A stretch of 64,000 bases of DNA, from contig JBPJFY010000002.1 in assembly GCA_051208045.1 (NCBI GenBank), positions 124,001 through 188,000 of the forward strand, in the 5' to 3' direction. Source of the stretch: LZORAL124-50-18 sp051208045. Its GTDB lineage: Bacteria; Pseudomonadota; Gammaproteobacteria; Pseudomonadales; Oleiphilaceae. Below the pieces are notes generated by a model. That model searched no databases. It worked only from the letters and a program-made list of their open reading frames with translations, and was not told the DNA's origin. The position numbers and the translations under genes were made by a program. Below, one piece after another: positions 23,229-31,854 of the stretch. Every line of letters begins with the position of its first letter. Position 1 is the stretch's first letter.

Positions 23229-23708
23229 TTAGTCGTTGTAAAAGTGCTGGGTGAAGCGCAGCTTCAGCGGAGCACTGCTGCCATCCGGGTAGGCGGTGAT
23301 ATTGAATGTGAGCAGTTCGCTCTGCACGAACTGAAACTCCGCAATGTAATAGATGGCTTTGCCTTCAGTGATACGGCGAAATGACAAAGGGCGTTGCTGT
23401 TGCACGTCATTGGTTAGCAGCCCTTCCATACCAGAGCCGACGGCCGTTGGCAGGCTGTCGCCATTCTTCCTCAGGACGGAAATGTTTACCACGCCAATGG
23501 CTTTGCTGCGCTTCAATTGGTACTGCGCCGCCACTTCGGGGGTCAAAAAGGTGCTCACAAATGCGCTGTAATGAATCTCAAAATCACCAAAGTCTTCTTT
23601 TTGCTCGGCGCGCGCGGTTTGTGAGGCGACCATCAGGCTGACGAAACACAGCCAGAAGGTATAGGTAAGCGAATATCGATGAACCGTTTTCATGGCAGTG
23701 CTGTTCAC
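23229..23708 (-). CDS. DUF4426 periplasmic protein
   Basis: GTG 23708 is chosen because AGGAGA lies six bases upstream; ATG 23693 is the alternative. A signal peptide ends at about QTARA. The mature part (KEDFGDFEIHYSAFVSTFLTPEVAAQY, NISVLRKNG, YIAEFQFV) matches DUF4426 over its whole length. Proteins of this family are found between metW and rdgB in many gammaproteobacteria; their function is unknown. Here too it sits in that position, 62 bp after metW and 15 bp before rdgB. Confidence 0.88.
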   Translation of the reverse strand: MNSTAMKTVHRYSLTYTFWLCFVSLMVASQTARAEQKEDFGDFEIHYSAFVSTFLTPEVAAQYQLKRSKAIGVVNISVLRKNGDSLPTAVGSGMEGLLTNDVQQQRPLSFRRITEGKAIYYIAEFQFVQSELLTFNITAYPDGSSAPLKLRFTQHFYND

Positions 23709-23770
23709 GGCAGGTCTCCTATGTATGCGGTGTTCGCGGTGTTGTCGTGACAACGCGGTGGCGCTGTGCG

Positions 23771-24364
23771 TCAGCGACTGACGCGATAAATGGCGATTTC
23801 GCCAAGGAGGTTCGGCCACATTTTGTTGAACCAGCGATGGCGATGCTCTCTGTCTACTACGGTGCGCTGCATGATGTGGATGTTTTTGCGATGGCACAGC
23901 GCTTCAAAATCCTTGAACGTGCACAAGTGGATGTTAGGGGTATTGTACCATGTATAGGGCAGTGCCTTGGACATGGGCATCCGTCCCTTGCGCATCAGGT
24001 AGAAGCGGCAGCTCCAGTGCCCGAAATTGGGGAAGGTGATAATGCTTTGTTTTGCCAGGCGGAGCATTTCATCCAGCAGCACATCCGGCTGCCGTACCGC
24101 TTGCAATGCCTGGGTCATCACTACGGTATCAAAGCTGTTGTCTTCAAAGTTACTGAGGCCCTTGGCATCCAGATCCTGTTCGATGACGTTAACCCCCTGA
24201 CGTATACAGTGGGTGATCAGGCTGGGATTGATCTCCAGACCGTAACCGCGTACCGATTTCGTGTCGGCCAGGTGTCTCAGCAGGGTACCGTCGCCGCAGC
24301 CCAGGTCGAGAATACGACTCTCTGGCGCAACCCACTCCTGAATAATGTCCAGATCTGCGCGCAT
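23771..24364 (-). CDS. metW: Methionine biosynthesis protein MetW
   Basis: This methyltransferase-like protein has the SAM-type motif ILDLGCGDGTLL, followed by VRGYGLEINP and FDTVVMTQALQAVRQP. Further typical MetW segments are SIITFPNFGHWSCRF and LPYTWYNTPNIHLCTFKDFE. MetW works with MetX in homoserine acylation. Its ATG at 24364 overlaps the metX stop as TGATG, so translation is coupled and the pair is probably made in equal amounts. Confidence 0.95.
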   Translation of the reverse strand: MRADLDIIQEWVAPESRILDLGCGDGTLLRHLADTKSVRGYGLEINPSLITHCIRQGVNVIEQDLDAKGLSNFEDNSFDTVVMTQALQAVRQPDVLLDEMLRLAKQSIITFPNFGHWSCRFYLMRKGRMPMSKALPYTWYNTPNIHLCTFKDFEALCHRKNIHIMQRTVVDREHRHRWFNKMWPNLLGEIAIYRVSR

Positions 24365-25512
24365 CAGGCACACTCCTCGTTGAAGATTTGCTCCATATAG
24401 CCACCAAACACGCTGGTGTACCGAGGGTTGGGAATCAAAAAAGCGTCATGGCCATGGGGCGCTTCTATTTCCGCATAACTCACATCCCGGTCTGCCCGGA
24501 TGAGCGCGTTGACGATTTGCTCTGAGCGCTCTGGCGAAAAGCGCCAGTCAGTGCTGAACGAGATAATCAGGAACTTGGCTTGTGCCTGTTTCAAGGCCAG
24601 ATCCAGTCGGTCATCGTACTCCCGGGCGGGGTCAAAGTAGTCGAGCGCTCGCGTCATCAATAGATAGGTATTGGCATCAAAGGTTTCGGAAAATCGCTCG
24701 CCCTGATAATGCAGGTAGCTTTCGACCTGAAACTCCACGTCGAAGTTGAACTTGAAGGCCTTGTCGCGTAATTCCCGGCCGAATTTTTCGCCCATGGATT
24801 CATCAGACAGGTAGGTGATGTGCCCCACCATGCGGGCGAGCATCAGGCCGCGCTTTGGAATGGTACCCTGCGCAGCGTAATGCCCGTCATGAAAGTCGGG
24901 ATCCGACGTGATGGCTTTTCGCGCGACTTCGTTGAACGCGATGTTTTGTGCAGTGAGCTTGGAGGTTGAGGCAATAATGACGGCATTGGCCACCCGCTCG
25001 GGAAGATCAATGCTCCACTGCATGGCCTGCATTCCCCCCAGGCTGCCTCCGACCACGGCGGCCCATTTCGAAATGCCGAGCTGGTCTGCCAGTCGTGCCT
25101 GACTCACCACCCAGTCTTTCACCGTGACAACCGGGAATTCGGGCCCGTAGGGTTTGCCGGTTTCCGGGTTGAGGCTCGTGGGGCCGGTACTGCCGTTACA
25201 GCCCCCGAGATTGTTCAGGCTGACCACAAAGAACTTGTTGGTGTCGATTTCTTTTCCGGGGCCAATACAGGAGTCCCACCAGCCGGGTTTTTTGTCCTCC
25301 GCGCTGTGGTAGCCCGCCGCATGATGATGCCCGCTGAGTGCATGGCAGATCAGCACCGCATTGGAGGCTGCGGCATTGAGTGTGCCGTAGGTTTCGAAAA
25401 TCAAATCGAAACTTGGAAGCGTTTTACCGCTCTGTAACTGTAGCGGCTCACTGAAGTGCATGGTTTGCGGGGTCACTATCCCGACGCTGTTTTCTGGAAT
25501 GGTTTCCGGCAT
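24364..25512 (-). CDS. metX: Homoserine O-acyltransferase MetX
   Basis: The protein is an alpha/beta hydrolase-fold enzyme of 382 residues. It has ICHALSGHHHAAG, NLGGCNGSTGP, the nucleophile elbow GGSLGGMQA and the catalytic His in APHGHDAFL. It acylates L-homoserine at the first committed step of methionine synthesis. In gammaproteobacteria MetX proteins usually use succinyl-CoA, but the acyl donor cannot be fixed here. ATG 25512 is the only good start, although its ribosome site is weak. It is coupled to metW. Confidence 0.94.
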   Translation of the reverse strand: MPETIPENSVGIVTPQTMHFSEPLQLQSGKTLPSFDLIFETYGTLNAAASNAVLICHALSGHHHAAGYHSAEDKKPGWWDSCIGPGKEIDTNKFFVVSLNNLGGCNGSTGPTSLNPETGKPYGPEFPVVTVKDWVVSQARLADQLGISKWAAVVGGSLGGMQAMQWSIDLPERVANAVIIASTSKLTAQNIAFNEVARKAITSDPDFHDGHYAAQGTIPKRGLMLARMVGHITYLSDESMGEKFGRELRDKAFKFNFDVEFQVESYLHYQGERFSETFDANTYLLMTRALDYFDPAREYDDRLDLALKQAQAKFLIISFSTDWRFSPERSEQIVNALIRADRDVSYAEIEAPHGHDAFLIPNPRYTSVFGGYMEQIFNEECA

Positions 25513-25625
25513 CGCTTCAATCAATGTGGGGGTTATGGGTTGTTGGCGGAGTGTAAACAGGCACGGCGAGGAGCGCAAGTGTATTGCCGGATTGCGCGGG
25601 TGATTAAGGTGAATAAGGCCGGTTC

Positions 25626-25640
25626 GGCGCGGAACGCGCC
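25626..25640 (-). terminator. Short GC-rich hairpin after the dynamin-like gene
   Basis: GGCGCG and CGCGCC pair around GAA directly after the stop codon of the dynamin-like gene. No U-tract follows, so it may only attenuate transcription into metX. Confidence 0.35.
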
Positions 25641-25641
25641 G

Positions 25642-27606
25642 TCAGGCAATTTGACCCGAGATACTGACCACCTTTTGCGTGGCGAGCGTTGGGGCCGGGC
25701 GTCGGAACACTTTGTGAATGCGTTCTGCCTCGCGCATTTGCGTGTAGGTGTCGCTGATCATCTGCTTGAGCTGCTCTCGCTGCTCCCGTACGCTGCGATT
25801 GGTCTTATAGAGCGATTTCAGTCGCTTGATCTGGTGTTCCAGCAGCGTTTTCTGTTCTACGGTGTACTGCAAAATCGGCAGCAGGGCTTCCTCGGGCCAG
25901 CGCTCGGTTTCAGCGACGATACGCCGATGAATGGTGCGTGCTTCGCTGACCAGCGTGTTGAAAAAGCGGCGAATGACCAGTGTCTGTTCGGTCATGATGG
26001 TTTTCGGGTCACGCCGAAATTGTTCGGACTTGGTTTTCAGTGCCCGCATTTCCCGATTGGAACGTTTGATGGAAAAGGGCACCGGGTGCAGATGGTGTGC
26101 TCGCACGTCCGACTTATAGCGCTCGTAGATGGAGCTGACCATTTTGTCCGCCAGCCCGGCCTCGCTTAACAGGTTGGCAATGTCGTCTTCAATTTTATGA
26201 AAAAACTCGGACATGGCACTATTCATTCCCAGCGTGGTCCAGCTTTTCTCAAGCTGCTTTCGAGTGGCTTGTACGTGGGTTTCAAACCGCTCCTCGCTGA
26301 ACAGGTTGCTCAGAATCTGCCCTTGCGATTTCATCAAGCGTCGGCTGGAGCGGAGTGTGATGAGTTTTTTGTAGTAAAAATCGTAATCTTCCTGTGTCTT
26401 TGTGACCAGGCTGGTCATCAGGTCTTTGTCGATTTTCTTATGATCGCAGGCGTTGAGCTGGTCTTCCAGCTGGGTGCGTCGACTGCCCAGAATGGCTTCG
26501 CTATTTTGCAGCATGCCGATAATGTCATTAATCAGGGTTTGCGTAATGAGCTTCTCTTTATGGGCCAGAATTCGATCACTGAGCAAGTTCTCCAGCGAGC
26601 CGAGCAGACTGCGCGCCATCAGCGCATGGTCGCCCTTAATCTTGGCGATGAGTCCCTGCTTGGCGGAGACCGGAATCACGTCACGCCGATCCATGCCCAG
26701 GTGGTTGGCAGTATAGTCGATGACTCGATCAATCGAGGATGCAGTGTGTTTTTCTCCCTGAAGGTCATCCCAGAGCACATCGATTTTGTTGAGTACGGCA
26801 AACCGTCCGGCAGAGTGATCGGCATCATCGGTAACAATGTGGTCATTCCAAATAGCCATATCACTCGCAGTGACGCCTGCGTCAGCACTCAGCAGAAAGA
26901 TCACCGCATGCGCCGCGGGGAGCATGCTGAAGGTGAGCTCGGGTTCCGAGCCCAGGGCATTAAGCCCGGGCGTGTCCAGAATGCGCAGGCCCTGTTCCAG
27001 CATGGGATCGCGCAGGCTGATCAAGGCATGGCGCCACGCTGGAATCAATACCAGGTTGGATTCGCCGGGCACGTGATCCAGCGCTTCGTCATTGAAGCCG
27101 AGGGCTTTGGCCTCGGCCACCGTGACTTTTTTCGTGTTGGCCACGTGATCCAGGCAGGCGCGCATGGATTCTGGGGATGAGGTGTCTAGAGGCAGCTCCG
27201 TCCATTTGTTGGGCTGGTCACGCATCATGGCGAGCGTGGCCTCACTCGCGCGAGTCTCGATGGGGAGCAAACGGAGATAGCTTTCCCCCCGTTTGCGGTC
27301 ATAGAACAGTTCAGTAGGGCACATCGTGGTTCGCCCTGCCTGAGACGGCAGCATGCGCTGGCCGAAGCCGGAGAAAAACAGGGCGTTGATCAATTCCGTT
27401 TTTCCGCGCGAATATTCGCCCACAAAAGCAATGGTGAGTTCATCCTCGCGCAGGAGCTTAAAGCCGCGTTGCAGGCGGTGACCAATATCTTCAGAAAACA
27501 GGTCGTTCTTTCGAAGCCAGTTTTGATAACGGGCAATTTCTGTGATCAGCACGTTTTTCCACTTCTGGTAGGCTTCTACTTGTGTGGTCAGGCTGCTCTT
27601 ACTCAT
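25642..27606 (-). CDS. Dynamin-family GTPase
   Basis: The 654-residue protein has a complete GTPase domain: G1 GEYSRGKT (63-70), G2 Thr in AGRTTMCPT (about 93), G3 DTPG (211-214) and G4 NKID (273-276). It then continues into about 350 residues of helices with coiled-coil character, as in bacterial dynamin-like proteins. No membrane segment is obvious, although the tail is rich in basic residues (SIKRSNREMRALKTK). It probably acts at membranes, by analogy. ATG 27606 has AGGA nine bases upstream. It lies between yggT and metX, where Pseudomonas has no such gene, which suggests a lineage-specific insertion together with DUF411. Confidence 0.85.
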   Translation of the reverse strand: MSKSSLTTQVEAYQKWKNVLITEIARYQNWLRKNDLFSEDIGHRLQRGFKLLREDELTIAFVGEYSRGKTELINALFFSGFGQRMLPSQAGRTTMCPTELFYDRKRGESYLRLLPIETRASEATLAMMRDQPNKWTELPLDTSSPESMRACLDHVANTKKVTVAEAKALGFNDEALDHVPGESNLVLIPAWRHALISLRDPMLEQGLRILDTPGLNALGSEPELTFSMLPAAHAVIFLLSADAGVTASDMAIWNDHIVTDDADHSAGRFAVLNKIDVLWDDLQGEKHTASSIDRVIDYTANHLGMDRRDVIPVSAKQGLIAKIKGDHALMARSLLGSLENLLSDRILAHKEKLITQTLINDIIGMLQNSEAILGSRRTQLEDQLNACDHKKIDKDLMTSLVTKTQEDYDFYYKKLITLRSSRRLMKSQGQILSNLFSEERFETHVQATRKQLEKSWTTLGMNSAMSEFFHKIEDDIANLLSEAGLADKMVSSIYERYKSDVRAHHLHPVPFSIKRSNREMRALKTKSEQFRRDPKTIMTEQTLVIRRFFNTLVSEARTIHRRIVAETERWPEEALLPILQYTVEQKTLLEHQIKRLKSLYKTNRSVREQREQLKQMISDTYTQMREAERIHKVFRRPAPTLATQKVVSISGQIA

Positions 27607-27907
27607 GATGTGTTTCCTGGGCTGTGAACTTTGTGGTGGTTAAAAAATGTACGCACCCAGTTGTACAGTATAGGAGCAAAAATGGAAGTGTGTGTAACCC
27701 CGTGTGTTTTGTTGTAGCGTTTTGTCTTTTTGTGAGGGGGCTGAGGTTTTCTGGCTTGCGGGGCGGTGTGGCTCATGCTCTTTGGCAAGACGAGCGGCTG
27801 TGGCATGACAATGCGGGTCCTCTTTTGGCACAATGAGGCCAGAGGGTATTCCGTGCGACCTGGTTCACCGAAGCGCCCGGAGCAAACAGAATGGCAGGAG
27901 AGTCAGT
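27607..27907. other. Divergent intergenic region, 301 bp
   Basis: It separates the dynamin-like gene (minus) from the DUF411 gene (plus) and must carry both promoters. TTGTACAGTATAGG near 27659-27672 includes a possible -10. I see no clear operator, RNA or repeat, and short frames here have no coding support. Confidence 0.4.
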
Positions 27908-28393
27908 ATGAAGAGAATTTGGATGCTGGGGTTGGGGATTTTTGCAGCTGTGGCGGCACCCCAGGCGTGGTCGGCAGATCCGGTGTGGGCCGCTGGAAAA
28001 ACCGAAGACACCTATGCCATCACGGTATATCGCAGCGCGAGTTGCGGCTGCTGTAAAGGCTGGATTGACCATTTGAAGGCACACAACTTTGATGTCGACG
28101 ATGTGGTGCTGGAAGATGTTTCCGCCCAAAAAGCGAAGTTAGGCGTTGCGCCAAACATGGCGTCATGCCATACCGCTGTGGTCAACGGGAAGGTCGTCGA
28201 AGGGCACGTGCCCGCCCAGGACATCAAGGCTATGCTGGCGAACCATCAGGGGGTGCAGATATTGACCGTGCCCGGCATGCCTTCGGGCGGTCCCGGAATG
28301 GACTTTCCGGGCGCGAAGAAGGATGCCTTTACGGTGTATGCCGTGGATGCGGACAACAACGTGAGCCCATTCCGGACATACACCGATTATTAA
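27908..28393 (+). CDS. DUF411 exported metal-binding protein
   Basis: A 22-residue signal peptide precedes a thioredoxin-like DUF411 domain with the metal-ligand motif SCGCCKGW (Cys 46, 48, 49) and ASCHTAVVNGKVVEGHVPA. Proteins of this family are periplasmic and often linked to copper. The C-terminus carries a short Pro/Gly loop (MPSGGPGMDF) common in the family. ATG 27908 has AGGAG about eight bases upstream. No copper genes are adjacent; the neighbour on its 3' side is the convergent yggT. Confidence 0.9.
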   Translation: MKRIWMLGLGIFAAVAAPQAWSADPVWAAGKTEDTYAITVYRSASCGCCKGWIDHLKAHNFDVDDVVLEDVSAQKAKLGVAPNMASCHTAVVNGKVVEGHVPAQDIKAMLANHQGVQILTVPGMPSGGPGMDFPGAKKDAFTVYAVDADNNVSPFRTYTDY

Positions 28394-28412
28394 GGGTGGA
28401 AGCGCATGGCGT

Positions 28413-28991
28413 TTAAAAGCCGATGCCAATGGAGTTGAGGCCGACCCGCATGGCCATGTGCTGGATGACGATGTCGATGACATTCAGCACCAAAAACACG
28501 AGAATCGGGGACAGATCCAAGCCGCCCATAGACGGTAACAGCTTTCGGAAAGGGGCCATAATGGGTTCGGTCAATTGATACAACAGCATGACGGCCGGGT
28601 GGTAGCTGCCTTGGGCCACCCAACTGAGAATGATCACCGCCAGAATCGACCAGAAGTAGATTTTGCTGACGAGCGCAAGCAGGGTAACGAAGGACCACGC
28701 CAGGATCTGGAGCGGATTAATGCTCATGATGCCGGCTGCCAGCAGGATCAGGACAAACACAATCACCTGAAGAACCAGGGCTACCACCAGCGAGGAAAGA
28801 TCCAGCCCGCCTAAACCAGGGATCACCTTTCGCAGTGGAAGCACCAGCGGATTCGTGGCCTTGACCACAAACTGCGAAATCGGGTTGTAGAAATCTGCCT
28901 TGGCGAGTTGCAGTAAAAACCGGAGCAATACAATGGTGAGGTAGAACGCTGAAAGAATCTGCAGCGTAGAAACAAAAATCTGTAACAACAT
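28413..28991 (-). CDS. yggT: YggT family membrane protein
   Basis: This 192-residue protein has two copies of the YGGT domain. Each has a hydrophobic helix followed by an amphipathic PLR/PFR-K-x-(I/L)P segment: NPLVLPLRKVIPGLGGLDLSS and EPIMAPFRKLLPSMGGLDLSP. YggT proteins are implicated in cell-envelope or osmotic functions. It follows proC in the conserved yggS-proC-yggT order. Confidence 0.92.
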   Translation of the reverse strand: MLLQIFVSTLQILSAFYLTIVLLRFLLQLAKADFYNPISQFVVKATNPLVLPLRKVIPGLGGLDLSSLVVALVLQVIVFVLILLAAGIMSINPLQILAWSFVTLLALVSKIYFWSILAVIILSWVAQGSYHPAVMLLYQLTEPIMAPFRKLLPSMGGLDLSPILVFLVLNVIDIVIQHMAMRVGLNSIGIGF

Positions 28992-29093
28992 GCCTGTTGG
29001 GCTCCCTGAGTCTCGGCTCGGTTTAGTTTTCAGAAGTCGACTAAGTATATGAGGGCTCGGCGACAGATTTCCACCCCCGAGCCAGGATTCTTT

Positions 29094-29981
29094 CTAGGAG
29101 GGAATCGTTTTCTTGCCCAGGATGTCGGCAAGCTCCCGTGAGCGGTTGACGGCAGCATACAAGGCGGTATCAAACAGTTCACGAATACCTTGTTCCTCAA
29201 AGGTTTTGATGGCCTGCTCCGTGGTACCTCCGGGTGACATTACGTTCTTTTTCAGCTGTGCCGGGGTCAGGTCGCTGGTTTTTGCCATTTCAGCCGCGCC
29301 CAGCATGGTCTGTATCGCCAGCTTGCGAGCACTGTGGGCGGGAATGCCGGCCTTCTGTGCCGCGTCTTCCAGAGCTTCCATGATCAGGAAAAAGTACGCC
29401 GGCCCACTGCCGCTCAGCGCGGTTATAGCGTGCATCTGGTCTTCGTGTTCAAACCACTCGATGATACCGACGGCACTGAAGATTCGGCTGGCGATGTCGC
29501 GTTGGGCGGGGGTGACGTTCGCGTTGGCGAACAGGCCTGACGCCCCCTGTCGCACCAGTGCCGGGGTATTAGGCATACAGCGGATAATCTGGCGACCACC
29601 CCCGAGCCACTGGTCGATGTTCGCCGTGTCTATACCCGCGGCGATGGTGATGATGAGCGGGTTGTTCGACAGTTCCGGTGCAAGGTCCTCGCATACGGCC
29701 TGTAAAATCTGCGGTTTGACGCCCAGAATCAAGACTTCTGCTTCGCGTGCGGCAGCGTGGTTGTCCGTCATTGTGTGGACGCCATATTTTTCCCGCAGCG
29801 GAATCAGGTTGACCTCGGTAGGGGCACTGGCGGTGATGCAGCTGGCCGGGTAATCACATTGAATCAGGCCACCGATGATGCTTGAGGCCATGTTTCCGGC
29901 ACCGATAAAGGTAAGCCGCTGCGCAGTCGGGGAGGCGATGGCCGCCTCGTTCGGTGCGCCGGAGTCAGACGTGTGAGTCAT
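29094..29981 (-). CDS. proC: Pyrroline-5-carboxylate reductase ProC
   Basis: It catalyses the last step of proline synthesis. The NAD(P)-binding FIGAGNMASSIIGGLI, ILGVKPQ, RCMPNTPALV, and the C-terminal SGSGPAYFFL and SPGGTTEQAI are conserved. ATG 29981 has GGAA eight bases upstream and is preferred; ATG 29993 would give four more residues. Unusually, about 20 residues of low-complexity N-terminus precede the Rossmann fold. It begins a few bases after yggS. Confidence 0.95.
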   Translation of the reverse strand: MTHTSDSGAPNEAAIASPTAQRLTFIGAGNMASSIIGGLIQCDYPASCITASAPTEVNLIPLREKYGVHTMTDNHAAAREAEVLILGVKPQILQAVCEDLAPELSNNPLIITIAAGIDTANIDQWLGGGRQIIRCMPNTPALVRQGASGLFANANVTPAQRDIASRIFSAVGIIEWFEHEDQMHAITALSGSGPAYFFLIMEALEDAAQKAGIPAHSARKLAIQTMLGAAEMAKTSDLTPAQLKKNVMSPGGTTEQAIKTFEEQGIRELFDTALYAAVNRSRELADILGKKTIPS

Positions 29982-29998
29982 AAATGGTTCCATTAAGG

Positions 29999-30694
29999 TT
30001 AAACTGATTTTTGGGGGCGTGGCCCGAAAAGTGCGGTACCAATGCGCACCATGGTGGATCCGCCGGCGATGGCGGCTTCCAGATCGTCGGACATGCCCAT
30101 GGATAGCGTGTCGATGCCCGGATGGCGAATCTTCAGGCGTTCAAAAGCTGCCTGCATGCGCTGAAAGCAGTCAGCCAGCGCTGTGGGTGTCTGGTCAGCG
30201 GCGGGAATCGTCATCAAGCCACGCAGTCTCAGAGAAGGCAGTGGGACAAGATAGTCCGCCAGCGCATCGGTGTCCGTTAACGCCACACCGGATTTGCTGG
30301 CTTCGTTGCTGATGTTTACCTGGATGCAGACATTCAACGGTGCTTTTTCCGCCGGGCGCTGTTCATTCAAACGATCCGCAATTCGGGTGCGATCGAGGGT
30401 GTGAAGCCAGTCGAAATGTTCGGCCACCGGGCGTGTTTTGTTGGACTGCAGGGGGCCGATGAAGTGCCATTCCAGCGGGAGTGCGCTCAATGCGTCAATT
30501 TTTTCGATGGCGTCCTGAAGGTAGTTTTCACCGAACTGCGTCAGCCCGGCCTCATAGGCCGTACGCACCTCTTCGGCGGATCGGGTTTTTGAGACGGCAA
30601 GCAGTTGAACGCTGCCCTCAGATCGACCTGCGCTTTTCTCAGCTTCTGCTATTCTTTGTCTTAAGATGCGGATGTTGTCTGCTATGCTGATCAT
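29999..30694 (-). CDS. yggS: Pyridoxal-phosphate homeostasis protein YggS
   Basis: The fold-III PLP-binding protein has the lysine motif LLAVSKTR and the conserved FGENYLQDA, WHFIGPLQSNK, VNISNE.SKSG, LRGLMTIP and LSMGMSDDLEAAI segments. The length (231) is normal. YggS proteins keep free PLP balanced and lack enzyme activity. It is divergent from pilT with 107 bp between them, as in Pseudomonas. Confidence 0.95.
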   Translation of the reverse strand: MISIADNIRILRQRIAEAEKSAGRSEGSVQLLAVSKTRSAEEVRTAYEAGLTQFGENYLQDAIEKIDALSALPLEWHFIGPLQSNKTRPVAEHFDWLHTLDRTRIADRLNEQRPAEKAPLNVCIQVNISNEASKSGVALTDTDALADYLVPLPSLRLRGLMTIPAADQTPTALADCFQRMQAAFERLKIRHPGIDTLSMGMSDDLEAAIAGGSTMVRIGTALFGPRPQKSV

Positions 30695-30801
30695 GATCTT
30701 GAATGAATGTGTTCCAGGTTGACAACCCGTTGGCACGGTGTGCGCCGCAAGCTGCCTGTGTCATGCCGCCATGATAATGAATCATCCTCACGAGGGCCAG
30801 T

Positions 30802-31836
30802 ATGGATATTACCGAACTTCTCGCTTTCTCCGCCAAGCAGGGCGCATCTGACTTACACCTGTCTGCCGGTCTGCCCCCGATGATCCGGGTGGATGGGGAT
30901 GTGCGTCGTATCAACCTGCCAGCGATGGAACACAAAGAAGTGCACTCGCTCATTTATGACATCATGAATGACAAGCAGCGCAAGGACTATGAAGAATTTC
31001 TGGAAACAGATTTTTCGTTTGAGGTACCCGGCGTCGCCCGTTTTCGTGTCAACGCTTTTAACCAGAACCGGGGATCCGGGGCGGTATTCCGAACCATCCC
31101 GTCGAAAGTACTGACCATGGAAGATTTGGGTATGGGGCAGGTGTTTAAGGATATCGCGCTCAATCCGCGCGGACTGGTGCTGGTGACCGGACCGACCGGT
31201 TCGGGTAAATCCACCACCCTGGCGGCAATGATTGATTATATTAATGACACCAAATACGACCACATTCTGACCATCGAAGATCCGATCGAATTTGTGCACG
31301 AGAGTAAAAAGTGCCTGCTCAACCAGCGGGAAGTCCACCGGGACACCCTCGGCTTTAATGAAGCCTTACGGTCCGCCCTCCGTGAAGATCCGGACATTAT
31401 TCTGGTGGGGGAAATGCGAGACCTGGAAACCATCCGACTGGCATTGACGGCCGCAGAAACCGGGCACCTAGTATTCGGCACGCTGCACACCACCTCCGCC
31501 GCCAAGACCATTGACCGGGTGGTCGATGTATTCCCCGCCGAAGAAAAAGCCATGGTGCGTTCCATGTTGTCCGAATCCTTGCAGGCGGTAGTCTCGCAGT
31601 CGCTCATGAAAAAAGTAGGCGGCGGCCGGGTGGCAGCGCATGAGATTATGATCGGTACGCCCGCGATTCGTAACCTGATTCGGGAAGACAAAGTGGCCCA
31701 GATGTATTCGTCGATTCAGACGGGGGCCGCAGTAGGCATGCAGACGCTGGATCAATGTTTGGCCGGGTTGCTGAAGAAAGGCATCATCACGCGGGAAGCG
31801 GCGAGGGAAAAAGCCAAGATCCCGGAAAATTTCTAA
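30802..31836 (+). CDS. pilT: Type IV pilus retraction ATPase PilT
   Basis: This hexameric ATPase drives pilus retraction. Walker A is GPTGSGKST, the Asp box is EDPIEFVH, Walker B is DIILVGEMRDLETI and the His box is HLVFGTLHT. The retraction-specific AIRNLIRE motif is present near the C-terminus. The length (344) is standard. GAGGG lies before ATG 30802. pilU follows after 18 bp, so the two form an operon. Confidence 0.97.
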   Translation: MDITELLAFSAKQGASDLHLSAGLPPMIRVDGDVRRINLPAMEHKEVHSLIYDIMNDKQRKDYEEFLETDFSFEVPGVARFRVNAFNQNRGSGAVFRTIPSKVLTMEDLGMGQVFKDIALNPRGLVLVTGPTGSGKSTTLAAMIDYINDTKYDHILTIEDPIEFVHESKKCLLNQREVHRDTLGFNEALRSALREDPDIILVGEMRDLETIRLALTAAETGHLVFGTLHTTSAAKTIDRVVDVFPAEEKAMVRSMLSESLQAVVSQSLMKKVGGGRVAAHEIMIGTPAIRNLIREDKVAQMYSSIQTGAAVGMQTLDQCLAGLLKKGIITREAAREKAKIPENF

Positions 31837-31854
31837 CGTTTAAGGAGAACTGTG

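Noticed and set aside
26197..27180. 327-codon open frame on the plus strand
   Set aside because: It is antisense to the dynamin-like GTPase with all G motifs.
27624..27836. Small frames in the gap between the dynamin-like and DUF411 genes
   Set aside because: They overlap each other on both strands, have no ribosome sites and no plausible products.
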